Assembly (NCBI GenBank): GCA_035772785.1
Contig: JAOCPU010000022.1
Span: forward strand, 248,001-312,000
From: Phlebiopsis flavidoalba
Taxonomy: Eukaryota; Basidiomycota; Agaricomycetes; Polyporales; Phanerochaetaceae
Length of the DNA: 64,000 nt
Direction of reading: 5' to 3'
The translations under genes and the position numbers were made by a program. Shown here in pieces: positions 1 to 12,420 of the stretch (position 1 is the first letter of the stretch; the number at the start of each line of letters is the position of its first letter). The notes below the pieces were generated by a model. The model saw nothing but the letters and a program-made list of their open reading frames with translations. It had not been told where the DNA came from and made no database searches.

Positions 1-3000
1 ATCGTTTGCGCTCCATCAATTGTAGGTCGTGAAGGTACTTGCGCCGGAAACCGGGTCCTTCCGGAAAAGCGACCAACGCGCGATACGAATTTAGTAAGCC
101 GCTTATTATTTGACCAAAGTCGAAGTCTTGGTCACGATATAATGATTATGACGACAAGGGCTGCCTTCTGTTTGCTGTCCGGGGGGCGAGAGAACTCGCG
201 GTGTTAGGGGGGCTTCGCTAGGTATTCGTTTGTCAGGGGAAGTTGAGCTGCAGCAGCCAGTCCTGGGTTAGCCCTGTGTGTAGGCTTTGGACGCTCCCGC
301 CAGCTCCGCTCGATAGTAGGCATAAGGTCCCGCTGACTGCGAGTACGTTGCTTAGAAAGTAACGAACGGACGGTGAGGGAGGAGAGAATGTGGGGTGTAT
401 GACCAGTTGCGGTAAAAAGTATCTGGCCGTCGCTGCCGTAATCGTGCGTGAAGCATACTGACTCGAGCTGTCCAAGGCTGAACGGAAGCTGGTCCGGTTT
501 GTTGACAGCGTTCAAAACGTGATGCGCGACGGTTTGAGGGAGCCTGCTGCCCGTAGCCTAGCCTTACGTCCGAGGATCCAGTGCTCAACGATCGTAAACC
601 GTGAAGGCGAAAAAAAGTTGTGCGGATCACCGGCGTTACATTTCGACGCGATCGATCGTCATCTTCCTCGCGCGCCAAACGGGTCGTCGAAATATTGGGC
701 GGGTTTTCCACGAACTGTTCCCATTCAATATGGCTCTGTGCATGGACTGGTCAGTCCCTCTATCGGGGACGTTCGTCGAGCTCGGAGACGCATATATGCT
801 CCCGAGCGGATCAAGGACCCGGACGTTAAATGAGCGACCAGAGATGTCTATTTTTTTTTTTATGGGAGGTGCTCGTAGCGGAGGTAGAGTGCTTGTAGCG
901 ATATACAGAATTTTGTGGTGGTCTCTGAGCAGGGTGTTGGTTCATTCCATAGGGTGGACTAGGACGATGGCCCGGTGTGCGGGAACGTAGCGGCGAAGTA
1001 ACACTCTTGTGATCTGACTACAGGGGCAGTCGTGTACGGAGCGGGGCTGTGCACTCTCTGAAGCTTGACCCTATCGTGTGTTTCACGTAGCCGCGTATAT
1101 TATTTATTCCCCGCTGTCATTAGGCCCCGTTTTCCCCATGTATTTGGAGGGGGACCGTATGTGCCGCCATTGGTAGGCACCATCGCGGGGACACCTCCGG
1201 GAGGTTGATACCCCGAATGGTTGTGTCAGGGGTTGCTGGTGGGCCAAATGGTCAGATATGTACTGGTAAGACGAGATACAACTCACAGAAAACATGATAA
1301 TGTAATCCGTCCTCTCTATCGAACCACTTAGGATGTATACGCGATGTAACTCAGGTTTTGTAGGAGACGGGGGTTGGTCGATGGGAGCTGCAGAAACCCA
1401 GGTATCAGTGAGGGTGGTGTATGAAAGAGTCGATGCGTACCCCCAAATCGCAGGTGTAAGATGCACGATTAAGCCGCAGGGATCGATGGACTCGTGGCTT
1501 GGGACCTATATGCAACTTTTAAATCGCATGTAGGAGCAGGTAGGAGCGAAGATCGCGATGCTAATAATCGATGCTAATATGGTCCATGGACTGCGCAATC
1601 TTATACGGGACACGTTTCAGAATCAGATCTCTAATCGAATAATGAAAATATCATGATCGTCGCCTTCGTGAACTTCGTAGGGCTCATCCTTAGATAGATG
1701 GAATATAGTATAGGTGAGCTACCTTAAGAAGCTGCTGTTTGGAATGACTTTCAGCGAAAAGCAAAGCAACCCTGCAGATTGACTCACTTGCGGTCAACGT
1801 CGAGAAGTACTAACTTACCATTCACGGCATGCAACCATCTCGCGCTTTACCAATAGTCGATCAACTCACGTAGACTTCTCTCCCATCGTAACGGGACGTT
1901 CGCGTAAGCAGCTGGCGGAGAGCACTACCACAATCCCATGATGAATATTGATACAGCTTAAACAAGAGCAAAATGACAAAAGTTCACGTCCATGCATGAG
2001 AGGGCAAGATTACATAAGCTTCCCGTTTGGGTAACCGCTCCCAGACTTTTTCAGCTTGCGGCCCGTGGCGAACGCAACACTATGTCTATGAGCGAGGCTG
2101 GACTGTGAGGACTCCGCCCGACAACGGCGCTAGGTTCTACACGATGAGAAGTCAGCCTTTAGAGTATATCCCTGAATTTGAGAACGTACGATGTGAGGAA
2201 GTGTGCAAATGACTGCCGTGTTTCTTGGTGAATGACGAGGCATGGGCGAGATCTCAAAAGTTGAAGAAGACGCCAGGGGACACCGGTCCATGCCGTGCAT
2301 GACGTGCATGCCAGCTTGATTTTCTCCGCGACACCTTTTGACAGATCACGTTCAAAGTGTGTTGCGCTGTACTGATGCGTTCTCTTAACCTGTACTACAA
2401 CATGTTAGAATATCAGCAGTTCTGATGGTAATGAGCCCGAGGAAAAACGCACGTCTTTCGCCGTCGAGTGGTCTTGGGTAAACTGGGTCGAGACCAACCT
2501 TCAGGAAATACTGGAACATGTACTGCTGCTTGATACGGTCTATGGACCTAACGTCAGCAGGCAAGAAGCGATAATACAATGTGTTGCGAGACAGACCTCT
2601 TCTGCGTTGCGTAGCCGTCCAATGGGGTTCGTCCTCGATGCCGCAGCAAGCTTTGCTTCAAACCTCCTTGATGCCGCCAGACTTGGTGAAGTCGTATTTT
2701 ATTGTTTCGTTCGCGAACCAAATTGCCAAACTTGTGCGATTGTGTGCGTAAAGTCATGGCGGTTGCCATCCTCACTTTGAGGTACGGTACGAGTATCATA
2801 GATGTTCTGCGAGCCTTTGTGCCCGGAAGAATGAACGGCGGGGCGTCGAGAGGTGGATGTTGCCGACGACCTTGTTCGCGCGAACAAGACAAGATCAGCA
2901 ACGTTACAGCACCTCGTCTGCCTGCTCCTTCAAATTCCTCTGTCTGACCACCTCTTCTTGTACACACTGCAGGGGACATGTAGAGTCAGAATCTGGTGGG

Positions 3001-5330
3001 ATGGACAGCGAATGTGCCAAATCACCTGTGCGATAGCGTCCGCGGGAATTGAAACTCAGCCACGGTTGACTGCGTGTACGCCTGGCGAACCTCCTCGCAA
3101 GTGTTATACAGCAGCCGTTCTCGGGCGCGATACTCGTTACGTAACATGATCCACCAGTAGCCTGCCTGCCGTTGCTCATTCAGCCTAGTCGACGTTCGTG
3201 TTGTCCGTATTCGTGGTCCGTAATCTTGGATGCCAGGAACGGGTACACCACGCGACGTCGAGACGCAGTTTTTTGAGGATATTGGCGACAAATGTCTGTT
3301 TGACTTCGCACTGATGTCCATAAAGTCGACCGCTGGAGTACTCGATACCTGACGTTAAAGTATACCGCATCACGACAATAAGGTCTACACGAGTACTACC
3401 CACGGTAGCATGGTACTCGATACGGCAGGGAATGGTAACATTCATATTGACAACCAGTTTCTTCTCCACGACTCTTATCCCTCAACCGCGCGTATATCAA
3501 CCCGCGTGTACGTGTCCAGATTTACTTCGCCGGTAGTCACGAAAAACTCCATTGTCGTTTATTGCCAAAATAATTGCGGACCGACATGATAGTCACTGGA
3601 ATATCGTGAGGTCTTGTAGTCCGAGAAACTATTCCTTGACGACGTACAGAACTGCACCAGTCCTGGTCTTGACCTTCACGTCCTCCATCGTCTATAGATT
3701 CCATATCCTCAGTAAAACTGCCTCCAGAAGTCGTGACACGCTCCAGAGAAGGGAATATTGCTGACCTTACCAAAGGCATCGAGGCCTTGTTTTCGAGGCC
3801 ACCTAATACACCCTTTGCCATGGTGATATTGGGGTAGGGTACGCGTTTTAAAACGATGCGAAGAGCCGATGACCGAGAACCTAAGGAGTTGAAGCCCTCG
3901 AAGGGGTGGTGGAAAGGGTAGAAACAGAAGCAGCCGTGTGGGCTGTGAGAGATGGTGGTCGGTTACTTGAAGAGCCTGCCCTCGAGACGACCGCTCCGGG
4001 CGTTTACCTTCTGAGCGACGTGTCACCTTTCGCACATGACTTGCACCCCTGTCTCGCGGGCGACTCTTTCTCCCGCCCTTTTGCCAAGATTCGCCCGCGA
4101 ATTCGACAGAAACAAACATGTGAAGTCCGCAGGGTCGTTCTCATACGCGCAACGAAACAGTACCAAGTCTCGTTTTGGACTTGTTGCAAGTTTTGAGCAA
4201 TCTCGAACGCTTGGACCTGGCGTGGCGCTCGCCACTGCGCGGGCCTGAACTCAATCGCGTGAGTACCCTGTGCCTATCGAGCTCACACGGAACACCAAAT
4301 GAGCATTTGGTCTACTTCAGCTCGAAAGCAAAATTTGTCTCGACCCAATTCTTTTCATGTGAATCCGTGGCACATTCTATTCCGCTCCTATCGTTGCTTA
4401 AACCAAAATCACGGGTTAGACCGACGTATCACAACGACATTTTGCGTAATACAGACATCTCTGACCCATGTTTCTTTTCGTTTTTTGGCCGGTTCCTTTA
4501 CATGCGACAACGTCAACGGCTTTTGCGTACGTCCTAGTCATTATAATACTCAGGTATATAACAGCTTCCAATCTCTTCAGAAATGCTCGTTTTTTGATTT
4601 GTCGCCTCTAGAAGAAGACTCCTCGGCCAGCCTTCGGGTCCAGACTTGCTCCATGATCGATTGTCTGTCACAAATCCTATTAGCACCGGTTTGACCGGCA
4701 CGTACCCATGCCCAACGGTCGAACCCTTTCTCCAGTACTTTGAATATTTCGCGCTCGTGACAGCTACGCACTGGTCGTACGTGGCTAGTGCACGAGTTTT
4801 GTTCTCACCGCCGTGTCAGATCTCGGTTTGAACCGAAACTTCATGGTTTGCCGCCGACCCCGTCCGCTGCCTTCCAGTTAACGGTTCTTTGCCAGTCTCA
4901 TCATAATGTTCTCGCCAGTCAATGCTCCCTACGCGACTTCTTCGCGTATCGTCGTTGGCAGTGATCGACGGTAGCACCGTCGCGCGCAGTCTCAGTCGAG
5001 AAGACACCAACGGATCTCGCAGCTCCACCCGGCACCGGGCACCGTCTCGCTCTATACAATGCAGGTATTGCGCCATGGCGATGACTTGGAATATGTTGAA
5101 TTGAACAGACGTTGATATGATCAGGTACCTTCATGCATTTTTCCCCCCCGGTACCGTCAGCGGCGGTGCGTGATACCTCCCAACTGACCATGTTTCGGGA
5201 CTTATTCACATACCTATCCAGGACCGCTCACAGAGTTTTATAGACCGCAGTGAGAATCCCACTTCCGTCGTTTTCCCTGAGTTCATGCCGTGATCAACCA
5301 CATACTCAACCCGCCCCAATTTCTTCCCCA
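1..5330. other. No recognisable gene
   Basis: I could not assign any gene here. Open frames are short, on both strands, and show no family signature. The only suggestive stretch is about 4175-4260 on the plus strand, where LDLLQVLSNLERLDLAW resembles one leucine-rich repeat of the kind found in F-box proteins, but no neighbouring repeats support it. Short tandem words such as the doubled CGATGCTAAT near 1555-1575 look incidental. The stretch may be decayed intergenic or transposon-derived DNA. Confidence 0.4.
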
Positions 5331-7746
5331 ATGACTCCCCTTACGTTCTTCTCCTCCTGGCGTTCCACTGCGTGGTGGATCCTCTGGAAAGCTCTTGACG
5401 GACGGTCCTTTACTCGCTACTCCTACTGGACAATATCCCCCGGTCCTGAGGCCACAAGTCATGCTGGTCTCAGAGGTGTTTCGTCAGTCACTGATAATTA
5501 ACTAGTGTTAGAAAAAAATCTCACAACGACTAGGCCATATCAGGGTCAGTGAACTCTTTGACCGTCATGGATGGGGAATTTCACGATCTCATTTCTGAGC
5601 AGTACGGCACCTGCAGTGGTTGAAGCTATACGGTCCATTGAAGGTACAGGCATACGGTCGTTGGCACAAGGACGAATCACATAATTCATTTTTAAAGACT
5701 CGTGGGTTGTACGTCTCCGACCCCCCGGGCTATTGCTGAACAACATGTCGTAGATCAAGGATCAAATGATTTTACGAGGAGCCTGGTTGGTTTCATCGAG
5801 TACGTGAAGGCACCCTCTGCGTTCAAACACATTCTAACTAGGCGACTTAGCTGGAACCACATGATATTTGGCCCAGCTTTGTTTTGCTACGCTTGGTGCG
5901 TGGGCCATGAGTTCCTCCCTCGCATATCCCAGCTGTGGCCTTACTCTAGACAGGCGATCATCATCGTAAGCAGCGCAAGATGCTGAACCCAGTGTTCTCG
6001 ATCGCGCACATGCGGCACATGACGCCCATATTTTACCGGACCGTTCACCGAGTGAGTGCTACTGCGAAGATCGTACCAGAACAAGCCGTGTTAAAACACA
6101 TAATATCTCTAAAGCTTCGTACTGAGGCGTTAACCACGGAGGTTTGGCAAAGGTCCCACCGAAATCAACATGCTGGGAACGACTGGATGGCCCGACAACT
6201 GCACTCGAGCTCATCGGTCAAGGTGGTCTAGGGTACTCATTTGACCCGCTCACTGGCGAAGGCGTGCACCAAAGAACGAGTTCGGCGATGCCTTGAAACG
6301 ATTCGCGTATGTCCATACCGCACCCGGCGCTGGGCAACAACTGATGCACTTTTGGTAGCCCGCTCAACTTCTCCCTCCAGTTTTGGCGCGTCATTCTGCC
6401 TCACGTTAGGCCTCTTGTGCCACCTGCTCTCGGAAGAGTCCTTGTCCAATGGGTGCCGGACCAGCGTGTTCAGTTGATGCGAGGAATCTCGGAGACTTTG
6501 AACCGACAGTCCAAGCTAATCTACAACAGCAAGATCGAGGCATTGAAAGAAAGGCGATGCCGCGGTCATGCACCAGATCGGTGAAGGGAAGGATATTATC
6601 AGCATCCTAAGTAAGCCGTTTCAACTGCATGGTGACATGGCCCAACTGACTCTACGTTAGTTAAGGCGAACATGAACGCTACGGATGAAGACAAGCTATC
6701 TGAAGACGAACTGATCGCCCAGATGTCGTATGTTCTCTTACTACACGCTTCAAATTCACGCCCGGCTTACTGTGACCCAGGGCCCTGATATTTGCCGCAA
6801 TGGATACCACATCTAACGCTCTCTCTCGCACTCTCCACCTTCTGTCTGAGAACCAAGACGCACAAGAAAAGGTAAGAGCAGAACTCTTGGAGGCCGCAAG
6901 CGACGATGAAGACATTCCGTATGACCAATTGGTCGACCTCCCGTACCTCGATGCCGTTTGTCGAGAGACTCTCCGTCTGTATGTCAAACGTTGCGACCTT
7001 TCATCTCAAATCTCTCCACCGAATCTTCCATTCCTTGGATAGGTATTCGCCCGTTACGTTCCTTGGTCGCGAGTACGTCGGCCGCTCCAAGACAAGGTGA
7101 TTCTGTGCTAACATTATTCACAGGACCAGGGCCGACGTCGTGATGCCTCTCTCAGAGCCCATCGTTGGTAAAGATGGCACAATGACATTGAATGAGATCC
7201 CCGTGCCGAAAAGATACGGCAGTCATTATCGGTATCCGTGCGTGCAACCGCAACAAGGCCATCTGGGGGGACGACGCGCAAGATTGGAAGCCCGAGCGTT
7301 GGCTGAAGCCTCTCCCCGAGTCGGTCGTTCGGTAAAGCACATGTTTCCTGGCATCTATGCGAACCTGTGAGTGTTGCAATCGTGCGAGCTCGCGGCGTTG
7401 AATGGCTCACGGGTTGTCCTAGCATGACGTTCCTTGGAGGCGGACGGGCTTGCATGTACGTCTCCGAAGCTGACTTTCCCATGGTACTGTGAAAAACTGA
7501 CCCATCGATTGCAGTGGTTTCAAATTCTCTCAACTCGAGATGAGTACGTACTCACGTCCCTCCCGCTGGCGCATAAGCTAACAGATGATATAGAGGTTGT
7601 TCTTGCCGTCCTCCTGCAGGTCCTTCCGTTTCATGCCGAGCGACAAGGATATCTACTGGAACTTGGCAGGCATCACTTATCCGACCGTCGGCAAGGATAG
7701 CGCGAAGGCAGCGCTTCCGCTGAAGCTTATTCCAGTCAATCCTTGA
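5331..7746 (+). CDS. Cytochrome P450, paralogue 1 (frame interrupted)
   Basis: Membrane-anchored haem monooxygenase of a basidiomycete P450 family; substrate unknown. Conserved blocks occur in order but in shifting frames: a proline hinge (PGPEATS) near 5446, the C-helix block RKMLNPVFSIAHMRHMTPIF near 5970-6030, the I-helix FAAMDTTSNALSRTLHLL at about 6788-6845, the K-helix ETLRLY at 6965-6982, a PERW-like segment near 7290, and the haem loop FLGGGRAC ending at 7455. That loop is split by a 59-base intron (7456-7514) and resumes as IGFKFSQLEM. The C-terminus ends IPVNP at 7746. ATG 5331 is chosen because it precedes a hydrophobic stretch and the hinge. Several one-base indels break the frame, mostly before the I-helix, but the I-helix, K-helix and haem signatures are each intact. 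A close paralogue lies 600 bases downstream. Confidence 0.8.
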
Positions 7747-8343
7747 GCGTCATGAGCTTATTTTCAAGCCTACGTAATGCAGTCTCAAACGCGGTAGTCA
7801 GAATCCTGAGCTCTGTAATGGCATTGTATACATGCTCTAAGGTTCTTGTCCGCTCTACTACCCTACGAAACTACAGTCTACTTCAAGGAATCTCCATGCA
7901 CAGACACGTTAAACCAAATTGCAAGTTTTCTCGCTGGGTGTCAGGTGTTTTCCGGCGGCTCTCCCAGTCGTATGGGTCTTTTCGAGGCTCTCGGACAGCT
8001 GACAATGTACAGATACCGACTCGGACTCGTAGGACTCCTCCCATTTACCCGAATAATAATTTCCATGGCTTCCTTCGAGGGCAGTGATAAACTTGGTGAC
8101 GTACTTCCTTGAATGCCCTCCTTCTGAGTAACTCGTGCACGAGCGCTATTCTCATCTCTGTCCGTCTCCGGCTCGGCTTGCGCGATAAAAGGTCAATTCT
8201 TTGCCATTGGAAGCTCACGGATCTAAGCTGCTGCTTCATGAGATCGTTCGGGTGCGATAACGTTGACCGTAGTCTTCGTAGTATTTAAAGCAGCGATAAA
8301 TGACCGCCTGTTTTGCCTAACCATTCCTTGCACCCTTCCACAG
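7747..8343. other. Spacer between tandem P450 genes
   Basis: About 600 bases between the stop of the first P450 and the start of the second. I see no third gene. It should hold the terminator of the first and the promoter of the second, but no clear TATA box or poly(A) signal stands out. Confidence 0.4.
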
Positions 8344-10716
8344 ATGTTTTGGGATAATACTCTCGTTCTTTTAGGTCTTATTACGTGCTGGATTACAGTA
8401 CTTCTATACCAAAGACGATGCATGAGGCTGTCAATCGACAACGTGCCGGGGACCGGCTTCCTCGTCTCTTTTAAAAGGTGAGGCATTACAGCGTATTATA
8501 TATGCTTGACTCAATTCTCGCTGGTAGGAAATCTCGATGACATCTTTAATAGGCATGGCTGGGAGTTTCACGACCAGTCCACCAGAAAGTACGGTCATAC
8601 TTTTACTTTTCGTGGATTATTAGGGGTACGTTTCGTTTCAAACCGACCGCTTTGACATTGATATTTTAGCTGTTTTTAGACTCAAGGGCTCTTTGTATCT
8701 GACCCACTAGCGTTAAATTATATTACACTGAAAGATCAGGCAATATATGAAGAACCCGGCTGGTTCAGGCAGTGAGTACTTTCTCAGAGAATCAAACAAT
8801 CTTTGGTATAGAAGTACTCAAATAATCGCAGCTGGAATCAGATGATTTTTGGTCCGTCCGTCCTGACCACACTGGGTAAGCAATATCTTTTCGCTAGCCT
8901 TGAAGTCGGAACTAACAGTCTATAGGTGAACAACATCGCAAGCAACGAAAAATGCTCAATCCTGTCTTCTCGATAAATCACATGAGACACATGACCCCCG
9001 ATTTTCTACGAAACGGTGCACCGTGTGAGTGGCTAATGCTGAGATAGCCATTTGTTTTTGTTTTGTTGACCTATAGCCTGTAGCTTAGAAAGGCCTTGAT
9101 TGAAGAAGTCGGTGAATTCCGTGACGGAAGTAAACCTTATAGACTGGATGGCGCGAACGGCCCTTGAGCTTATCGGACAGGGTGGACTAGGTTATTCGTT
9201 CGACCCACTAATTGCGCGGACCAAGAACGATTTTGGGGAAGCAATCAAAGAGTTTGCGTGCGTACATACTCGCTTAGTTCCCTCCATCGCGCAGCTTGAC
9301 GCTATTCACCAGACCCACGGATTCGCGCTGCAATTCTGGCGGATTATATCGCCATACTATATCAAGTATATACCCTTATCCGTCCGCAGATTCATCGTCA
9401 AGTGGACACCGCTTGAGAAAGTCCCAACGCCTACGAAAAAATCTCTGCAGACATGGAATCCCACGCAAGAAAAATTTATTCCGTCAAGAAAGCTGCTCTA
9501 GCTAGGCGTGATGCGCAGGTCACACATCAGATTGAGGAGGGAAGGGATCTGTTCAGCCATTTTGGGTCTGCTTTTCCCCGTTCTGTTTTTTCTCAAATCC
9601 CCACTCTGACCAAGCACAGTCAAGGCCAATATGTCCGCTTCCAACGAAGACAGCCTGTCGGAGGCAAAGAAATCATTGCACAAGTGGCGTTCGTATGATA
9701 TCCCATTAAATTGACACTACTCGGTTCGCTTATAGCCCGCATCAGCACTTTTGTCTTTGCTGGGGCGACGGACTACTACCTCAAATGCGTTAGAGTCGAA
9801 TTTTGCACTTGTTATCGGACAAACGCCGGACGTGCAAGATAAACTTCGAGCAGAAATCATGGGAGGCGGCCCCTACGGGAGAAGACATTCCATACGATCA
9901 GCTTGTAGGACTGCCGTATCTTGACGCAGTGTTGTGTAGGGAAACGATGCGCTCCTGTACGTGAGCCCTCCGTTTTTAGTCATAATATACAGGCATTTAT
10001 CGGCACACAGACACCCTCCTGTTACCTTCATGGGTCGCGAGTAAGTGACGGGACAATCATTTTCTTCAGCCCATGGCTCACCCAGCTCACATTAGCGTTA
10101 ATGCCGATGTGATTCTACCTCTCTCTGAACCGATCATTAGGAAATGATGGTACAATGATCAAAGAAATAACCGTGCCAAAGGGAACAATGCTGCTGGTCG
10201 GTATCCGCGCCTGCAATCGTAGCGAAGCTCTTCTGGGGGGACGATGCTTTGGAATGGAAGCCAGAGCGTTTGGCTAAACCCACTCCCCAGTACCGTTTCC
10301 AAAGCACACGTACCTGGAGTTTACTCCAACCTGTCAGTAATCCCATACTTAGCTCAAATCTACCACGACTGATATCAGCTGTAGTATGACGTTCTTTGGG
10401 TGGCGGAAGAGCCTGCATGTAAGCTTCGTAAACCTTTACGGGTTTACATCAATTTATCAAACTCGTCTTCTAGAGGGTTCAAGTTCTCACAGCTTGAGAT
10501 GAGTACATGCTTCCCTCTCGCGCTGTGAAAAGTTTACTTATCATTCTATCAATCCTAGAGGTCGTCTTAGCCATGTTGCTTCGGGTCTTTTGCTTTTCGC
10601 CCAGTAATCAGGATATTTGTTGGAACCTCATTCGCGCGCAAGTCAATTACCCAACTGTGGGACGTGTGAGCACGAAACCATCGCTACCGCTCAGACTAGA
10701 GACCGTCAAATCATAG
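8344..10716 (+). CDS. Cytochrome P450, paralogue 2 (frame interrupted)
   Basis: Second member of the same P450 family. ATG 8344 opens a membrane anchor (WDNTLVLLGLITCWITVLLY, residues 3-22) followed by the hinge DNVPG and an intron, then GNLDDIFNRHGWEFHD near 8530. Further blocks: RKMLNPVFSINHMRHMTP near 8942-8998, a long exon from about 9118 containing DWMARTALELIGQGGLGYSF, an I-helix region FAGATD near 9750, DIPYDQL and ETMR (K-helix) near 9880-9950, and PERL near 10260. The C-terminus resembles paralogue 1 (NYPTVG, LPLRLETVKS). The haem loop near 10387-10417 carries one extra T (TTCTTTGGG), which moves the axial cysteine codon out of frame. The I-helix also holds a two-base change. As read it could not bind haem, so it is a pseudogene or a sequencing artefact. 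Confidence 0.75.
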
Positions 10717-11024
10717 GACCCTGTCTACTACTCGAATGTCACTACTACTTTGTACACTTCATTGACTTAAAACGCCGGACTAGATGTGAATATTTGAATC
10801 TCTGCCCGTGGGGTTTGCGTGGGGCCCAATTATTGTTTAGTAATCATTTCTTCACCCTAAGAATTCAACGAGAATTCGTTTTCGCATTTATGTCATTAAT
10901 TGCTCCTCCTTACTACCACTATAAGTTTATCGCGTATATCATACTCACTACGCTTGCTTCACATCCTGTCTGAGGTCAATTCAATGCTCATCGTACTGCA
11001 AGCTTCGGATCCGATTCACAGAAC

Positions 11025-11757
11025 ACTCAGGCTGGGGCTAAGTAGTACAGTGATGGACGGTCTTGAGACACCATTTGAGAAAATACTAAATAGGCTTGTA
11101 GCGTGGGGTTGTCTAAAATCCACTTTTTTTTACACAGTAATTAAGGATTAATGTACTACAGTACGCTCATATATTTCCAGGAGGGGGTACTGCAATGTCA
11201 ACGTGAGCCTTCGCAATGCCGAGCAAAATGGCAGGGCGCCAGCCCACCCACTCCTTGAGACACCCGCAAATGGGAAGAAATCACTGATTGATTTCTCATA
11301 AATAGCCTGCAATCACATCTAGGCGCCGACTTCAGCACTCCTCGTCGTGCCCGGTTCAACCACCGGATGCTCGGTAGTCAGATTCAAACACACGTAATCA
11401 CGAATCTTTGTATGCTGTAAGTGGTGTGGGCAAGTACATACGTATACATACCTGGAGCTTTCCGAGAGTGAGAGCACACAGCGATCTTGCGTATAGTATA
11501 GTAAATACATATCATTTCTGAATGGGTCCCAAACCCACCTTTTGGGAGAGCCACTCGAGCAGGATTCAATACAGCCCGTGTGTCGTGAAGCTGGATTACA
11601 CTACTTCAGTATATATGGTGGATTACTGATCATTTTTCGGCGATTTATAGCGTACACTGTATCAGCCTGAGTGGGGGGTGTCTCAAGGACTGGGGGGTGT
11701 CTCAAGGACCGCGTCGTCCATCACTGTACTGGAAACCAACGTCTGAGTCAGCCCCAC
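11025..11757. repeat. Degraded inverted repeat, possible transposon remnant
   Basis: The left arm (about 11025-11072) and the reverse complement of the right arm (about 11660-11757) share several words in the same order: TGGGGCT, AGTACAGTGATGGAC and a GGTC(C)TTGAGACACC block. The 10-base word ACTCAGGCTG also occurs in both arms. A further copy of CTCCTTGAGACACCC lies inside at 11251-11265. This looks like the decayed ends of a DNA element or foldback of about 0.7 kb. No target duplication or transposase is visible. Confidence 0.4.
11672..11709. repeat. Perfect 19-bp tandem duplication
   Basis: TGGGGGGTGTCTCAAGGAC occurs twice head to tail (11672-11690 and 11691-11709). It lies at the outer part of the right arm of the inverted repeat, and its reverse complement contains the CCTTGAGACACC word shared with the left arm. 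Confidence 0.8.
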
Positions 11758-12420
11758 GTCACGCGCCCTTGATACGCCTATCCACACACATTCTGCCTCT
11801 TTCTGCAGCCCTTTGAGGTCGAGCTATCGCAGCTATCCACCCTCTCTCCACCACTCGATCATGCACACCGTTGCTGTGCAAATCGATCATAATCCAGCTG
11901 GAATATTCGAGGCACTCGAGGAGCGTCCTTTGGTCAGGCGAGCCCGCCCCACACGCATAGAGTCGGCAAGTCTCGCGAACCTTGCGGGTAACCTGCCGAG
12001 CGTTTCTGCGACAATGCGATGAACACCCATCTGAATCCAACTCGATACCTTGGCAGACCGGCTGGGTCAAGTGTATGCCTGGCGACGTTTTTGGGAAATG
12101 GATTATTCGGGATCCCCTCCGTATCGTTGCTTGATTGTTCAGTACTCGTGCGTCGATACTCCACCGTAGTCTCCTACGCTTGACGGGGTGACCTCGGGGT
12201 TGCCGAGGACGGTCGAAGGTGTCACGGCGGTGAGTGGCGTCGCCCCGATCGGTTCATAATCGCGAGTTAAATGGTTCTATCTGGGAAATGGTATTCTGGT
12301 GAGTCTCTGTGCTATTCTTGGTTAGTAGTCTCTGTCATGCTGCATTCATACCCCATTCTGCATGGTCCACATAATACTTTCGATCCAAAATTTACATCGT
12401 ACAAAACCGTCACAGAGTAG

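Larger units (their letters stand above)
10717..12420. other. Gene-poor spacer
   Basis: No gene recognised. The stretch contains the imperfect inverted repeat and the 19-base tandem duplication listed separately. A minus-strand open frame at 11759-12070 has no recognisable family. Confidence 0.4.

Noticed and set aside
1..5330. Retrotransposon or viral remnant in the featureless left end
   Set aside because: No reverse transcriptase, integrase or capsid-type motif, long terminal repeat or primer-binding site was found by reading either strand.
5331..10716. A biosynthetic cluster built around the P450 pair
   Set aside because: No other tailoring, backbone or transporter gene lies nearby; the CmcJ-like enzyme is about 45 kb away among housekeeping genes.
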